Assembly: GCA_040954595.2 (NCBI GenBank)
Contig: CM082578.2
Span: forward strand, 9,424,001-9,488,000
From: Balanoglossus misakiensis
Lineage: Eukaryota > Hemichordata
DNA length: 64,000 nucleotides
Direction of reading: 5' to 3'
Shown: in pieces, positions 18,056-33,000 of the stretch
How positions within the stretch are numbered: position 1 is the stretch's first letter
Layout of the letters: each line of letters opens with the position of its first letter
Notes under the pieces: generated by a model
Told to the model about the DNA's origin: nothing
The model's database searches: none
The model's input: only the letters and a program-made list of their open reading frames with translations
Program-made: the position numbers and the translations under genes

Positions 18056-21000
18056 ATGGCTACCCTCGAGGACAGAATACTCGGCGAGAAAACTCACTAC
18101 TACTGCAGCAGCAGTGAAGACGAAGAGGAGAGTGAGGATGGACAAGGGGCAATTCGAGGTCAAGACGAGCCAGACCCCGATTCGGACTACGGGGGTACCG
18201 CAACACGAGTAAGAGCGTTTTATTCCTTTGAATCCGCGTTTGTTTTGTAACCCGAAACCGTGTATAAACGCTTGGCGACGCCATCACCATGGCAACAACC
18301 CCACACAATGGCGTACCGTAATGTTTACATTGAGTGCACGATTTTCAAACTTGTTTTGTTTTATTCTGTTTTCCTCTTTATATTATTTTTTTGAATTACA
18401 CATCTATTACTTCTATGAAATGTGCAGTGTTACCTTTGTGTATACATGTACTGGTGTATAATTTGTGTGATCTTTACATTTCAGCATTTACATTCCCTAT
18501 CCACTACCAATGTAATAAATAGTTGTAACAAACTTCTTATGTTTTTGTGAATAAAATCTGAACACAAAATCGTAACCCGCATGGCACAAAGAGACATATG
18601 TTAATTAATATCACATGTCAATAGCAAGGGCAATATCATGATTATAGCCGGCATGAGGGATGGTGACCATGATATTGATGATCCCTGAGTCCAAGTATCA
18701 TCAAAATTATAGTCAGAGAGTACCAGCCCGGGCTGTATCCCCTCACAATGGGCCATATCGGCTATCCCCCTACCTGCCACAGGTTATAGACTCTGTCAAC
18801 CATATAATACATTTTTTCCTGTAACATGATTCGGTTACAGCCAATCAAGAGTGCAAAATACAGCGTGAGGTGTCATAATACATAATATAATGAAATTTAA
18901 CAATTCTTGTGTGTAGTACTGTAGTATACAGTACTTTTAACAGTCAGTGACTTGATATTTAATTTTAAATGTTAAAGTTGATTTCTTGAAGTACAGTTCA
19001 CAACAATTTCTGTGGAACAATTTATCAGCAATCCAAGTAACATGTATTGTACATACCTAAGCATACAAGTACTGAAGTAGGTCAACCCAGATGTCCTATG
19101 AGATAACTCTCACTTGACCTGCCAATCATGAGGTGAAAAAAAGCAGTTTAATGAAATACAACCATCTGACAGCTGTGTGAAAAATGAGATAGCGACAGAT
19201 TGTCTTCGGAGTGCATATTGTTCGTGTGGTATTGATGATACTGCCTTGTCTATCTCCCAACTTTGAAAAAAAAATGAAATGTATACACGATGACAAATTT
19301 GAGATAGTAGCCGTACCGGAGACAATTGAGAAATGTCTGCTTCATGTAAAAACATACACAGTGCATTGTGGTGTCTCTATATAATAATAAGCATTAGGCA
19401 CTTCAACTATTGATGTGAAATTGATTCAAGAAATGTCTGCTGACGGTAGCAGGAAGGCCAGTGACATGCGGGGTACATACATGTATCAGAAGAGGAATGG
19501 ATGTAGAGAGGCGACATCTTTGAAGGAGTACAGTGTAGACAAATGCAACTTTAGCAGAAAGTCTATTACTGTGACACCGATATGTGTTTCAGACCAAACG
19601 CTGTCACCTTCACCAGTAACTGTCACTAGCAATCATGCATCGATACGCATGAGTAATGCATGCACAACATTCCCGTAAAAATTACTCATAATTCGTATCC
19701 CTATCATCATTGATGCCGGTCCTGGCGACAGAGCGGGAAGAAGGCACCGGCCATACCAGTATTTACGATGAAACTCTAATTAATGATGTGTCTCGCGGGT
19801 CATTGACTGGCTGACTTATCAATTACCAGAAACAGATTTCATTTCCTAGCACCTGCAATGTTAATTAGAAGACCTTACATGGGGGCAGGGAGTGTCTGGC
19901 GTATAATGGATATTTCAAAACTTGGCTTCCTCGTGAAATTAGCCGTAAAAGGCACACATGTCGGTCAGATCAATTCATACGAGTAAGTTTCCCCATTTTA
20001 ATGGAGAGACATCCAATTCAGAATGTCACAGGGGTGAGACACCTTTTTAACTCCGTCGCTTTAAATATAGCACGTAACGCTCGTAAAGAATGTACATGTT
20101 CGTGTCATTGCTGACACTTCTAACCCTGTGATTAAACTCGGCTGCAGGAAATTGTCTTGTCAGAAAAGTTTACAGTTGAGTTGCAACTGCTGATAAACTT
20201 TACACAGTTATTTGTCATATTTATTTGAATTAAAAGAGAACTCTCGTTTTGAATATTAAAGTCACACCTTGTCTCTCATTTGTTGGTGTTTATAGAGTTT
20301 TAAAAACTGTAAACAGTGATATCAAAACATTTGTATGGTTACAGCAGAATCAGCTACTCAGAGCAAATCTGCTCTGGATTCATGTGGTTTCAGATCAGAT
20401 GTGAAATAAATTCATTTCCCTGGACATCGTTTGGAGAGCGATGTAACAGATCTTCGCAGACTGATAAATGCCATGTTGTGAACGTTGTAAATTGGTGTCG
20501 TAATAGGCAAAGCAATTTAGAATTATTATGCATAGACCAGACTGAAATCCTCTCTGGGACGCTCACTCCATCATGAAAAAATTGGCGCGATATTATTCAA
20601 CGACATTATTTACATTGATACCACTGCTGTGTAATGACTGAAGATTCAGAATTTAGAGCTCCATATGTTTTGTGATTTTGTATAACATTATTTATTACAT
20701 GATCACTACCGCTGTTTTATTATTGTAGATTGTACGGGTCCATTCATGTGTGTTTGATTCTGTCTTCGAAATTGCCGGGACTGCTTTAAATCACCATCTT
20801 TCAGTTTATTATTTCATCGGTAATCTCCTCATGTAAGCCTGAATCAGCAGAACTCAGTCAGCGAAGATAAATTAATTTTGATTCAGTTTGAAGAAAGTGG
20901 ACTAAATGTACTTTACGATCAAAATTCCAGACTGAGAAAATTGTGATTATTTTAGACATGTTGGAGGATGCCCAACAATCTTCTGCTTGGGAATCACAGA

Positions 21001-24000
21001 CTACAAAATATTATCATTTCTTTAAACATGTACATAAATCAAACTATTTTTATCACTGGAAATGGTTACCCTGAATCAATTTCAATGCAAATTAATAACG
21101 AAATATATCATTCTGTGTATCTATTGTAATTTTAATACTGGATACAGATGCCTGGATGCTCGCACTGCCTTCATGACAACATGATAGAGTGATTACACAC
21201 TGCAGTTTGAATAAGTAGCTCTTTTTTCAACATTTTTTAATAACACAAAATTCTTCGTATCCTTCCTGATCATAAAAAAAGTACATTAGTAGGATCTTCT
21301 GATAAGTGCAAAATGTAGGCATACAACAAAACTTACAAGATCTTGCTTGTCTTGTTAATTTATCATTTACCCCACTGAAGGAGTATTTGAAAATGGATCA
21401 ATATGTCTTCTGCGATGGAAATGTGTGTGTGTCTAACCGACAGGAAATAACTTTAAAGAAATGCAGCTGAGCCCTTATGAAATAAAATATGAGCGCCATT
21501 TATCAATGGAGAATGTCTAAGATTTTTTTCAACAGACTTTCCATTTTGGCCTCACTCTTTGAGAAATTTCCAAAGATATGATAAAGTGTGTATGCAAGAA
21601 AGTGTATAATGTATTGATGGATAATCCCAGGTGATGATAATTAACATTTTTCAAGATTTTCTCTTTCAAGCACATTGATGCTGGAGGCCATGTCTCGAGG
21701 ATTTATAGGGACATTTGTTTAAAATAGGTGGTGGGAAATCATTCTTTGCCAACAACATTTCATAGCACAAGTATATGCCCAACAATTTGACAAGATTTGA
21801 GTGTGAAAAACTTTTGTGTATGTGTACTTAAAATGTTTGTTGTTGTTGGTGGTGGTGGTAGTAGTGATGTTGTGAAGGATAGCTACATGTACACGTATTT
21901 GTGTACAACAAATGCATGTACATGTACATGTACATTTTTCTCCCATGAGTGCTAATAGAAGAAAACTTCTAGAAGGTTCCCACTGGCCAATAACGATGGG
22001 GAATCGCTTTGTCACTGGTAGAGTTACATGACAGTTTCACAATAAGAAATAGACATTGACACACTAGTATCTTGCAGTGATGAACACAAACAAAGGCCCA
22101 TCACAATACCCCACCCTCTTTCGTGATCACGTCGTACATGTATAAGTGCGGCCATTTTTCTGTCGTCATGTCATCATCTTGATGCATTGGTTGACCTTCC
22201 CCTTTTTAAAGCTCCACTCCCCGGAATTCACCCGATGGCTGTTGGATACCCCTTTTCTCTCTAACATCTCACTGCAACCTTTTTGCCATTCAGACTGGTC
22301 CCAAAGGTGTGCTTGAAGACTGGCGGCGCTATAAACAACTGGAAAACGAAAACCGTGTCGATCAGGAGAGAGAGAAGTTGGAGCTTGCCAAGAAACTAGC
22401 GCTTACCTGCCGTACCAGTGTAAGTGTAGCATACCAAGTCAAATGCTTGAACTGTGGCATTTTTTTGTTTTTTTTCTTAAACTGAGTATATCAAGGCTCG
22501 TATATCTAAAAAAAAGTATTTTGTGTTTGCTTCAATCCTATTGCATTAACTTGGAATTCTGTCTCCGTGTGGAATTCCAGTGGTTGGTGTTAAGATAAAA
22601 GATAAAAAGTTCACTCTGTGCCCTTGCCAAGAAAAATCAAAGGAATAGTATTTTTTCTTCCTGAAGGCCTTTCCCCAATACACTATACATAAAGATATGA
22701 GGGCAATGCAAAGGAATTCCTTCTCCTTTTCAGTTGAGGATGAAAAGAATTTTCTTCTCCTCTTTTTCCAAGCACATTGATTTGCAACTTGGTCAAAACT
22801 GGGGATTTTACAGCCATTGAGGGAAATCTGTTTCACAAATGTTGCAACACTGAAAAGGGAGCGAAGATTTCAGAGGAGAAAAACAGATTCGTGACCAGAT
22901 GAAGTGGTTTTATATGTCCCCTTAGCCGTCAATTGAAAAGGGGACCATCTGGCAGGGTTTAATGCTCACATTCGTTGAAAGCTGAATGGAGTATTTTCCA
23001 AATCTGTCAATTTTGTCTGTATCTGATTTCTCTCGATAGCTTGGCTGTGTCTTTGTTTCATTCACTGGCTCCCGTCATTCACCCCTACAATTACACTGCA
23101 GATAATACGTTTAAACGGATATTTGATTCTTGTGCGGATTCTATCCAGTGGGTCAATTTGACATTTTCTAAGAATTCAAGACAGACCTTTTGTGCAAAAT
23201 TATCTAAGCGATGTACTCAAAATTCACGTCAGATCCGCTGAAGGCAGCTCTCTGTTGTCGCAGAGTGACGACTCCGCACTTCTTTTGACATTTTCGGTTT
23301 AATTCCATGGAGAGAAATTGTGTGTTGTTGGACTTCTGAAAATTGCTGAAATATTAATACCAATTAACTGTACGGACAAAAAAGAAAAAGAAGCAAACAT
23401 GTTTAACACATTTTTGTTCATTTCCAGGGATTTTTCGGTTTGCTGTTAGGAGATTGATTATATCCATAGTGAATATGGATGCAACCGCAAATTTACATTT
23501 AGATTATCAAGCATACTCTTGACATCAATTAGGTCAAAATAGAGCAGTTTTACCTCTGTAAGAGAAGATGTTCAGTTTTGCCTGCGTTCACATCAGCCCG
23601 TCCCCCTTGGTTGCGATTGTAGTGAAAAATATTTCTTTATATTTGACCCTGGCAGCAAGATGACGCCAATGAGAAAGAGACGGAAGAACAACAGATGCTG
23701 GAGTTGGAGGCTGAGCTAGACGACGAATTCCTGCGCAGATACAGATTACAGAGGATGCAAGAGATGCATGAGCAGCTTCAAAACAAGTGAGTCAGTGGGC
23801 ACGACGTCAAAACTTGCGTCATTCTGTGACCGACCCAGTCAGGTGTGCATAGACTGGAGATTATCTTTTTTTTTTACACACAGGGCCCCGGTCAGATGGA
23901 ATTAAGTTTTCAATCAGTGGCAGGGATGTGTCCACAGTCATTTGGCAGGTTGGCAGGTGGTGGCGTTTTCTAAGCGGTTTTGTGTCTGTTTTGAAATCTG

Positions 24001-27000
24001 TTGTTCATAGTAGGCTAGCCCGGGTTGGTTGAGGACTCAATTAAATCTCCCTGCTATGCCGGCAATCTCTGATGCGGTGTATGTATGGGAGGTTTTTCCG
24101 TCAGCTCTCTGCAATAGATGCAGTCTCCTGGCTGTTAATCCGACCCCTGAAAATTCACAGATGAGGCGTGCATGGCAATTTTCTATGGTAACAGCGGTTA
24201 GATGACCATAAAACTCTAAGCGTAGAAATAGACGCCCTTCTTAATAATTCTGGAGGATTTTAGCCGATTTTCTAGCAGTCAAGTCGCGTTTTACACATCC
24301 ACAAATTGTAGTGCTAGTACCGTCAAGGTTAATGTATACTCACGACAAATCAGGACAAGCCATCATTCATGTATTTCTGTCATGTCCAAAGAGCTCTATT
24401 ACAAGTGATAAACTTGTCTGAGATTTCAGTAATCCCATCACCTCGAGAAAACGATCAATCAAACAGCGAGCTGGCATTTGTCACACACAGTTAATATATA
24501 CTGACTTTGCCGCAGCATCAGTGGAAGACTCTAAATCAGGTCTTGAGATAGAGGAGTGTATAAAAACCGATCTGCGAGAATTTCCCCACGGAGGCGTAAA
24601 GGTATTGCGTCTTCTGAGCCTTCGTTCGATGTTGCCACTACAAATTTCCCTCTGGGGAACGGGCGCAAAGGCGACCGACTTCATTTTCATGTTTGGCGAG
24701 TATTTCTCACTCCAGGAGCTAAACAGCTGTCAATTGCTGGAGACCTCTGAAATGAAAACGTGGATTTCAGATGTTCGTCTGCGGAATGACAAATCACTTG
24801 TGTGTGTGGGTTTGTTTAGTGGCTGTCGTCCTGGTGCAGAGTGGCATATGCATGTCGATTGTGTCACTGTGGAAATTGATCAGAATCCCAGCAAACACGT
24901 GTCCCTGTAAATCAGCCTGGGTATTTCACCGCGAGCACCAGACCTAGTTAGGCATGCTTGCACGAACGAACGAATGAATGAATGAATGAACAGATGACAT
25001 CAGACTTGGCTCTGCAGTGTCTGCAGTGGAGCCGAATTTGCCCCGAGAACATTTAAGCACTGCAAAAGCTGTTAAAATCGATTTCTGCGCTCTGCAGGGT
25101 CCCCATGCCCCCCAAACAACACCGATCCCGCAGGGCTCGTGAAATCGCAGGTGAATAAAAATAACGCCGATGGATTCCAGCCTGACAGTGGCTTAGCACT
25201 CCAAACAGAGATAATCCACGTCTCCTGTCAGCTATCAACTTTTTACGATGAAATTTGCATCCACTTTTGAGACTTAAAGGTCATGTGTGCATGCATTGTC
25301 TTGGTTCGAGTTTCGCATAAATCATCAAAGAACGAACAAAGAGTAATGAAATGAGAACTTTTTTTTCAAACACTTTGTGTATAAAAAAAGCAATCAAAGT
25401 GTTCAAACAGGTGGAATAAGCCTGTATTGTGAAAAGAAATGGAATAGATTTGTTTAGTTTGTAAATTGTATAGGAATGCATTTTGTTATTCAAGGACTTG
25501 TTCTTAATTGAGTCATGTGTGTCTAGTGAGTAGAAATATTTATAACACATCTTTTTTGCTATCATGTACAGATGAACAGATTACACAGCCAAATGCAAAA
25601 AGACTTTTAATGTAATTTTTGGGAGGCTGAAATCAAACATGATATCATTCATATCTTTAGTCTGATTGTTCCAGAGCATCACTTTCTTGTGAGTGCCTTC
25701 AGTTTAACCATTCCCACTGTGTCAATATTTAAATGCATTGAGCAATTAAAAAATAAAATCCAATTTTTTCCTCCGCCAACAGATAAAATATGTCATTGAG
25801 CAGTCAGCCACAAATACAACAGGGATGGGTTTGATACAATCGGAAGAAATTATTTTGCTGCAGAGCAAAATATTTTGCTATAAAGAGGCTTGACACCAAT
25901 GGGAATTTTCTTCCGTGTGCTTCTAGCCAGTCTGTGTCAGCTCGACTCCTTAGAAAATGTGAGTGTAGTTAGTTTAGTCAGAGCACTAAATAGATTTACA
26001 TCCACAAAGCTTGCTGCCGGAAAGCAAGTAGTTGAACGGAAGAAGAATTGACCATGTGGAATTTTAACATTTCACTCTTTGGCTGCCCTGACATCAAAGC
26101 AATAGTACTGGTTAAGTGTTGATTTTTGATTTATCATGACTTCTGTGATTTTTACAAAAGTTTTATCCCAAGAATCCCATATTTAGAGCAAAATAATAGA
26201 TCTAGAGCAAACAAGACATTATAAAATGATATTACACTGATATGTACAGGCTGATTTAAATGCACACAATACATATCAATCATTGCTTTGTAATACTTTT
26301 TTATATGTTTGTTGAATATTTTTGTTCAATTTAATCCAAAATAAGCTCTAAATCTTGTTGGGGAATTGGAGAATGCTGAAAAATTTTCTGCCTTGAAACA
26401 TTTACAAGATGGTGCCTTGAAACTGAAGGCTTACTTTTCTGCCTGAATGCGTATAGTGTTGTCTTGTGTATGCTGCATTGTATTGCAGGCAGCGCGCAGA
26501 CGACATTATAACTAATCCCTTATGATATAAAAATACTCCCTATATGCCAAAGTGAATCACTATGCCTCGGGTTGTTTTTTTCACCGTTTACACAAGAGAG
26601 AGATTGGCAGGGAAGGAAAAAAAATCCTCCCTAATTCTCCGCGTTGACTCGACTGGCATGTTCAGTAATTTGAGGTATTCACAGCTCAGGAGAATCGAGT
26701 ATTGTGGTATGCAAGATCTTAATTCGCCGTCAAAATGAAAAGGGAAGGCCTGGATTTTGCAGTTTTCCTTTACACTGTGCTGAATTCCGATGTGGTGAGC
26801 CACAGACGAACTCAAATTTATTGTAGAAAAGAAAACTGGCCCTTTCAAAGTAAACATTAAATTTCAGTTCCTGTTTGATTTCAAAATCATTATTGGTTTG
26901 GCATCTTGTTCATGAGCTTATGAAGCTCACATTTGAAATTTACATATAGTATTCATGTTGTAGGTCCTGATGATTATGTTTTCCATTGGGATTTGACAAA

Positions 27001-30000
27001 AATGTAGCTTTCACTTGTCAATCAAGGGTCATTCACCTTTTGCATGTAATATACTGGTATTTATTTATGTATGTATGGATGGATGGATAAACTTTAGTTT
27101 CAAGAGAGCATGAACAATGTTTTCTGAAATACACTAATAGTCCCTCTTGCCTCATACTTCCATAGTTTGCTTTCAGTAGTTGGGCATCATGAATTCCACC
27201 CAATATTCTCTGACAACCACCCTCCCCTAATAGTGCGCCCTCAACCTGACGTACCCAGGGTATGCAGTGCAGTGATAGATACATGTATGTAGACGCAGCT
27301 AGTACATTTATAGTGGCAGCTCATTTGTGCATATCTTGATGCAGCCCTAGAGAGTTGTTCTAAGTGTGGGGGCAATCATCCTGTATTTGCGAGCCTTAAT
27401 TTACTTTATTCCACTCTTTGTCTACAAGTTTCATCAAGTGAGGATGCAATCCTGTGAGATCCCCCCCCCCTTGTATTAGGCAGCATGTATGTCATTCTGA
27501 AACTGTTGTTGCCCATCATTGCTGTGTGTTCACTGCCTCGAAAGAAAGACAGTTTGAGATATTAGTTTGCAGTTTTTACAGTTGTAGAAGCTAAACAGTC
27601 GGCTCTTCATTGTATAATTGTGACAGCATAATATATGTGACATCTTTGAGGCTACATGTATTCCCATCTTGCATCGTAGTTTTTTATCTCACAAAGAATG
27701 TCTTCCTAAATAGCTGGGATGAAAATAAAATGTTTTGCACTCAGTTGCCATGTCTATCACTTATTTATCATTTATCATGATAGCACTCTGTCTTGCAGGT
27801 GCTCAGGTAGAAATCTGCACTGAAATAATAAACAAATGCAGACTGTGAAGATCTCACAGGGGTCGCGACCTCTTCAAGTGCATGCCACATGAACCTTCTG
27901 AGGAATTATATGGAATGAAATTTCTCCGGATATTGGACCACTCGGATATGCATTGATCGTTGATGTTGAAGCTTTTTTAATTCAGTTTGGCGAATTTCCC
28001 TCACTTCAGTGGATTCTTCGAGAGGGAATTTTCTTGAGGCCAAAGAAGCCACGTACAGCGTATCGGAATTCCTGATTAAATATTTACGTTTCTATTACAA
28101 TTTCACTCTGGCAATTTTATGCCTGGAGGACACGGTTATGGTTGTAGTTTAACCCTGCTCACCCCCTGGATTCCCATCCCAGTGCTAGAGTCCCTGTGTT
28201 TTTATTAGGCTCAATAGGCCGCACCATTGGGAAATGGGGTTGGGTGGGTTCAGTAAACTCAGCGAGGATGTGCAGTGTGCTGTATTAATATACACGCTTG
28301 GGTTAGCCTTGCCTCGCCAGTGCCATGCATATCAAATTTTATTTTCCGCGTTCCACAGAGTATAGAGCTACTGGTAACGTTTTCCCCCCACAATTGAAAA
28401 TTTATTTACATGTTTGTAATTTGGAACAGAAGAGGCTTCCAGCAATTACTGCAATAGATGAAATAATAGACAGCGGAAAAATTAAAGTGACTTGTTTTTC
28501 TTTTCTATTTTTTGTGAATCAGGACACACTAACTGCTAAAATTCCCATATTTGTTGGGAACAGCTACAACTTTTGAGTACACACTTGTTTTGCTCCATGC
28601 ATTTACCTGTGAAAATTATTGCTCATCATACTAAAAATGAGCTCATTTATGTCGACTTTACTCATTCACGCCAGGATTGAGAATTGGACATATCGTGCAG
28701 AGTCTATCATTTAAAACATTTATGCCAGACAGTATGTGGGTGTCGCCATGGCCAATTGTTGCAACAGAATAGGCGTTCAGACCTTGCTGTGTATTAACTG
28801 CTGTCAATCAGAGGGAAATATAGCCCCACCAAAATGAGACTATTAAACACGATTTTACAATGCAAAGTGTAATTACATGTTTTATTGAATTCAGACTGAA
28901 TCAACTTTGAAGGCAAACACAACAGTGTTTAACTGTTGGTACAAGGATATGCTATTATGTAGTTTTGAAATGACTTGATGAAAGCGTATTTGAAAGACAA
29001 ATTTACAATTCCCTGTATAATAAAAAAAATCTCATAAAATTTAGGCTTTATAAGTCGCAGATTTGTCGCCAGCGTAGAGGAATAGATGTGGTACATGCGG
29101 ATTGGTCGTAGTCGGGAAAATTGTGTTTTGGCAGAGCGAAACCTACTGACTATAGAACTCTAGCAATAATTTGATTGTGACCAGACAATTTCAAACAACA
29201 AGGGCCCAAAATGTCAACCAAGTGAGACATCGAGCAAAGAGCAAGCAATAGTGATCAGATTACCGCACCTTTAGGAAGATCTAGTTTTCTCTCTGTTTGT
29301 GCAAAAAAACAAATTTACCATGCGCAGAAAACAATCAAGTTCTGCCAAAACGATTGGAACATTCTGATGGGAGCGATAACTAGAATGATGAGGCGAACTG
29401 GAAAAATAAACCACGTTGATGAAGTACATCAAGCCTGCGCCCGATAAGGCCTTCATCTCAAATGCAGATCATTGAATTTCCATGCAATGGACTGTCCCTT
29501 GGCTCTGCAAATCTATCAACTTTGTATTTGGTAATAACTTTCGCAGTATTTCCATATAAATGCTGAACCCACATACTGTTAGTATTAAAGAGGTGCATCA
29601 CAACTGCAGCAAATAATATTTGTTTTCCACTTCTTTTCCTTATACTAGTATTACACATATAGTCAACGTACATTGGCAGGTCAGATGGTGAAGGTTGCAC
29701 TTTCTCTGTGGTTGTGGTTTTGTTATGTTTTATTTATTTGTCATGTGTGGATTCAATATGACTGGGGGTTAACAATTATAGACACTAAAAATATCACAAA
29801 AACGTTATGATATTACCGGGGTAATTTGTGTAGCTATACAGATCACTTTATTGTTATCCACCTCTTCCTCCTCCTCCTCCTCCTCCTCCTCCTCATCATC
29901 ATCATTAGCAGCTGTCTTCAATTCACTCGAGGATGTAAGCATACAGGTCATGGTGAACACAAAGTTATATCCGCGAAAAAAGAACCAAAATACAGGATGT

Positions 30001-33000
30001 CAAGACCAAATTACACTGTGTAGGAGTAAGAATCTTGAAACCACTTTTTCCCCCCGAGGCATTTGTGGTTCACCCACACCGAGAGATAATTTCGCTTTGC
30101 TTGTTCCTGTTCTCCTTCATCTCCTTGCAAAAGAAATATGACAAAACATGGCAGTGTGAAAGTGGTTGGCGAATAAACCTGACTATGTGATTTTTTTTGC
30201 TTCCTATTTTTTCCAGGCCAACATTTGGACGGGTGGTGGAACTGACCCGAGGTCAATTTCTGGATGCCATTGACAAGGAAAAACCACAAGTGACGGTGAT
30301 TATCCACATCTATGAGGAGGCAAGTCAAGACTTGGTTTGTTCTTGAGAAACACCCACTTCTAACAGTGTACATACATGTGCATGTACTTTCCAAAGGGTG
30401 TATTGTAATGGGCCATCATCACATGAGGATTTTGATGTTGGTGACTACTGCATGATTCAAGAGCAACGTAAATATGTATCTCATTTCCAAATTGAAAAAA
30501 AATAGAGGAAAAAAGCACAGGGCAAATGTAATCCAAAACAGCACAGTGAGAAAAGTGTTTATTAAAAATAGACATGAGCGTCATCACTGGTTTAGAAGTC
30601 TAGAAAATATAACCTTTTTCTTCCAGCAGGTTATTGTTAATTCTTAGAATCCCTGTTTTGTTTGTGAATGTGACTCAAAAGGAGATAAAAGGCAGAGGTG
30701 AAAATACGCAGAATTCAGTGAAATGTTTTTGTCGGAAAGTGTAGGCGATGGAAATGCTAATCAGGTTCTCAATGCAAGTTTTGGTTCGTCGGTTAGTGAC
30801 TGACGCTGCACTGCTCATTCAGCGATTCTTGTACATGTATGTAATGTATGCAGTGTCTCCCACCCACCCACCCCTCAAGGCAGTGTAGACCTGGGTCACT
30901 CAGTCACAGATTTCATGCATACACAGTTCGTTGTGATTTGATTCTCCCCTCCGTATTAAACCAGACATTTGAAATCAGCCAATCGCTGCCGAGCAGGCAA
31001 TATGCTCAGGAATTACCACCAGAAAGGGTAAAAAAAAATGAGAACACACTCGAGCTATTAATCATGAAATTATCAGCCTTCAGAGGAAAATGGTTCCCCG
31101 ATTTATTATTTGATTGTGGCAGAGATGCTGATGGATGGATAGAGGCTTATAGGTGTACTGTCTGTGGCTGGCTTTTAATTAGCTCCTTATAATATAAACC
31201 TTTTAAAAGGCTGCGTGATTAGTCAAAAATGCCAGTATGCCCACACGAGGTGGATTATGTTTGTTCCAGTCTGTAAAGTTACTGCTGCTGCGGCATATAT
31301 TTGGAGGTCAGGTATACATGTAGCTCTGTCAAGGCCATGTAGCAAGTGCACAGCTGAAAAGCTGTTTTTTTTCTGTCGCATGTTATTGGGGGTTGCTTGT
31401 ACTCTCCACTCTCCAATTATCGTGACAGTCAATAATGACAACTCCATGTTTGCTTGTTGGCTGTGGAATGTGCACTATAGGGTCACATATCATTTTTGCA
31501 GAAAAACAGAATTCTTGATCAAAGTGCTCGAACTGCCCAACAGGTGCGGTATTTTCCTGGATTTTTGACAATAGACAATGAATGATGCACGTCACCCGTG
31601 CATTAACTACTGGAAAATTGTTTCCTTCTGAAAGGTGAAGCACTTCCTCCTGTGGTCTTTTCTGTCAGAAATTTACGCAAAACTATTGAACATTTTCCGT
31701 CAAGATGAAACATTCTATGTATTCTATGGTAAAGTATGTTGGACCTCTAAAGAGGGAACTAGGGGTGAAAGGGTTACTCTTGATGGGACAGCTGAGTCTG
31801 CTAGAGAGAAGACCCTCTAACTGTATTCACTGCAAAAGCCTGAGCATAGAGCAACCTCCATGCCTTTTTTTCATCATTTTCTTATTAGAAAGGAAGCATA
31901 GAATGTTGACAGCTACGAAATTGTGAGTTCTAGAGAATGTCACTGATCACCAGTTCAGAGCATTCAGTATACATGTAATCTGGAAATGAAGATCCCTAGC
32001 CATTATAAGGATACATGCAAGACGTACCTGTACATGTACTAATTCTGAATAAATCTGAATCAAAATTTGAGATTTTTGATTCATGCTTAAATGCATGTGA
32101 AGTTCATATCCAGAGAAACCAATTGCATGACAACCGTACATGTATGTGAATGAAAACCAAGGACCTGTTTTTTGTAGCCCAAAGTTGAAATACTATTTTT
32201 TTCTGTAGAATTATGGACAGGGTCTGCAAATTCACCCTCAAATTGGCGGGTTACTTCATTTTATCTCTGTTTCTATCATCTTGTCAAGCTTCACCGGGTC
32301 ACCAACAAACAGCAAGGGCTTTATAATGCCACGCACTGTAACTTTTCATTCCTTGTTATCGTTCTTAATTTCAAGCCAATGCCTGGAAATGATAATCCAT
32401 TATTAAACATACATCAGTGACAAGATAATACACTCAGTACTCTTCACATTTTGCATCCAATCATATCGTTATTAGTTCCCAGTGGGGGGACTCTGCCCTT
32501 TGTACTTTTCAGTCTAGACCTGTAGCTGAGAGACTGTGATGTGAAGACAGCATCATCGATGCCTTGAGTGTTCGGCAAGTGAGTGGTCCTCATGGTCCTA
32601 CCAGGCTACTTGGCTGGTTTGTTTGCTACCGAATTGATCAAGATTATATACTAGACAAAAAGTTAAAAACAGGACAAATGCTCAGGTGTACAGGTACATG
32701 TACATGTTTATGTATCCTGATTAATCAACTGCAAATGAAGTATTGCCACTTGTAGCAAACTTCATGTTAGCCAAAGATTAGTTAAAGATTCTAAAATTCA
32801 GTCCTCACTTTTCTGTATGCACTGTGACACCAGGTTTTCTACTACGTGAACTCTTAGCAGTTGGATATTGCCACAATGTAATTAATTTTTATAACGCTTA
32901 ATTGAATTTTAATTTTGGCAAATTGCTGTCAGCAAGACAATTTGTCTCCCTTATCGATGTTTCAGGGAATTGTTATCTTCTGTTAGGAATTCAAAGTCTG

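Noticed and set aside
24521-24910. 129-codon plus-strand ORF in PDCL intron 3
   Set aside because: No domain or promoter; length is compatible with chance in this amount of sequence.
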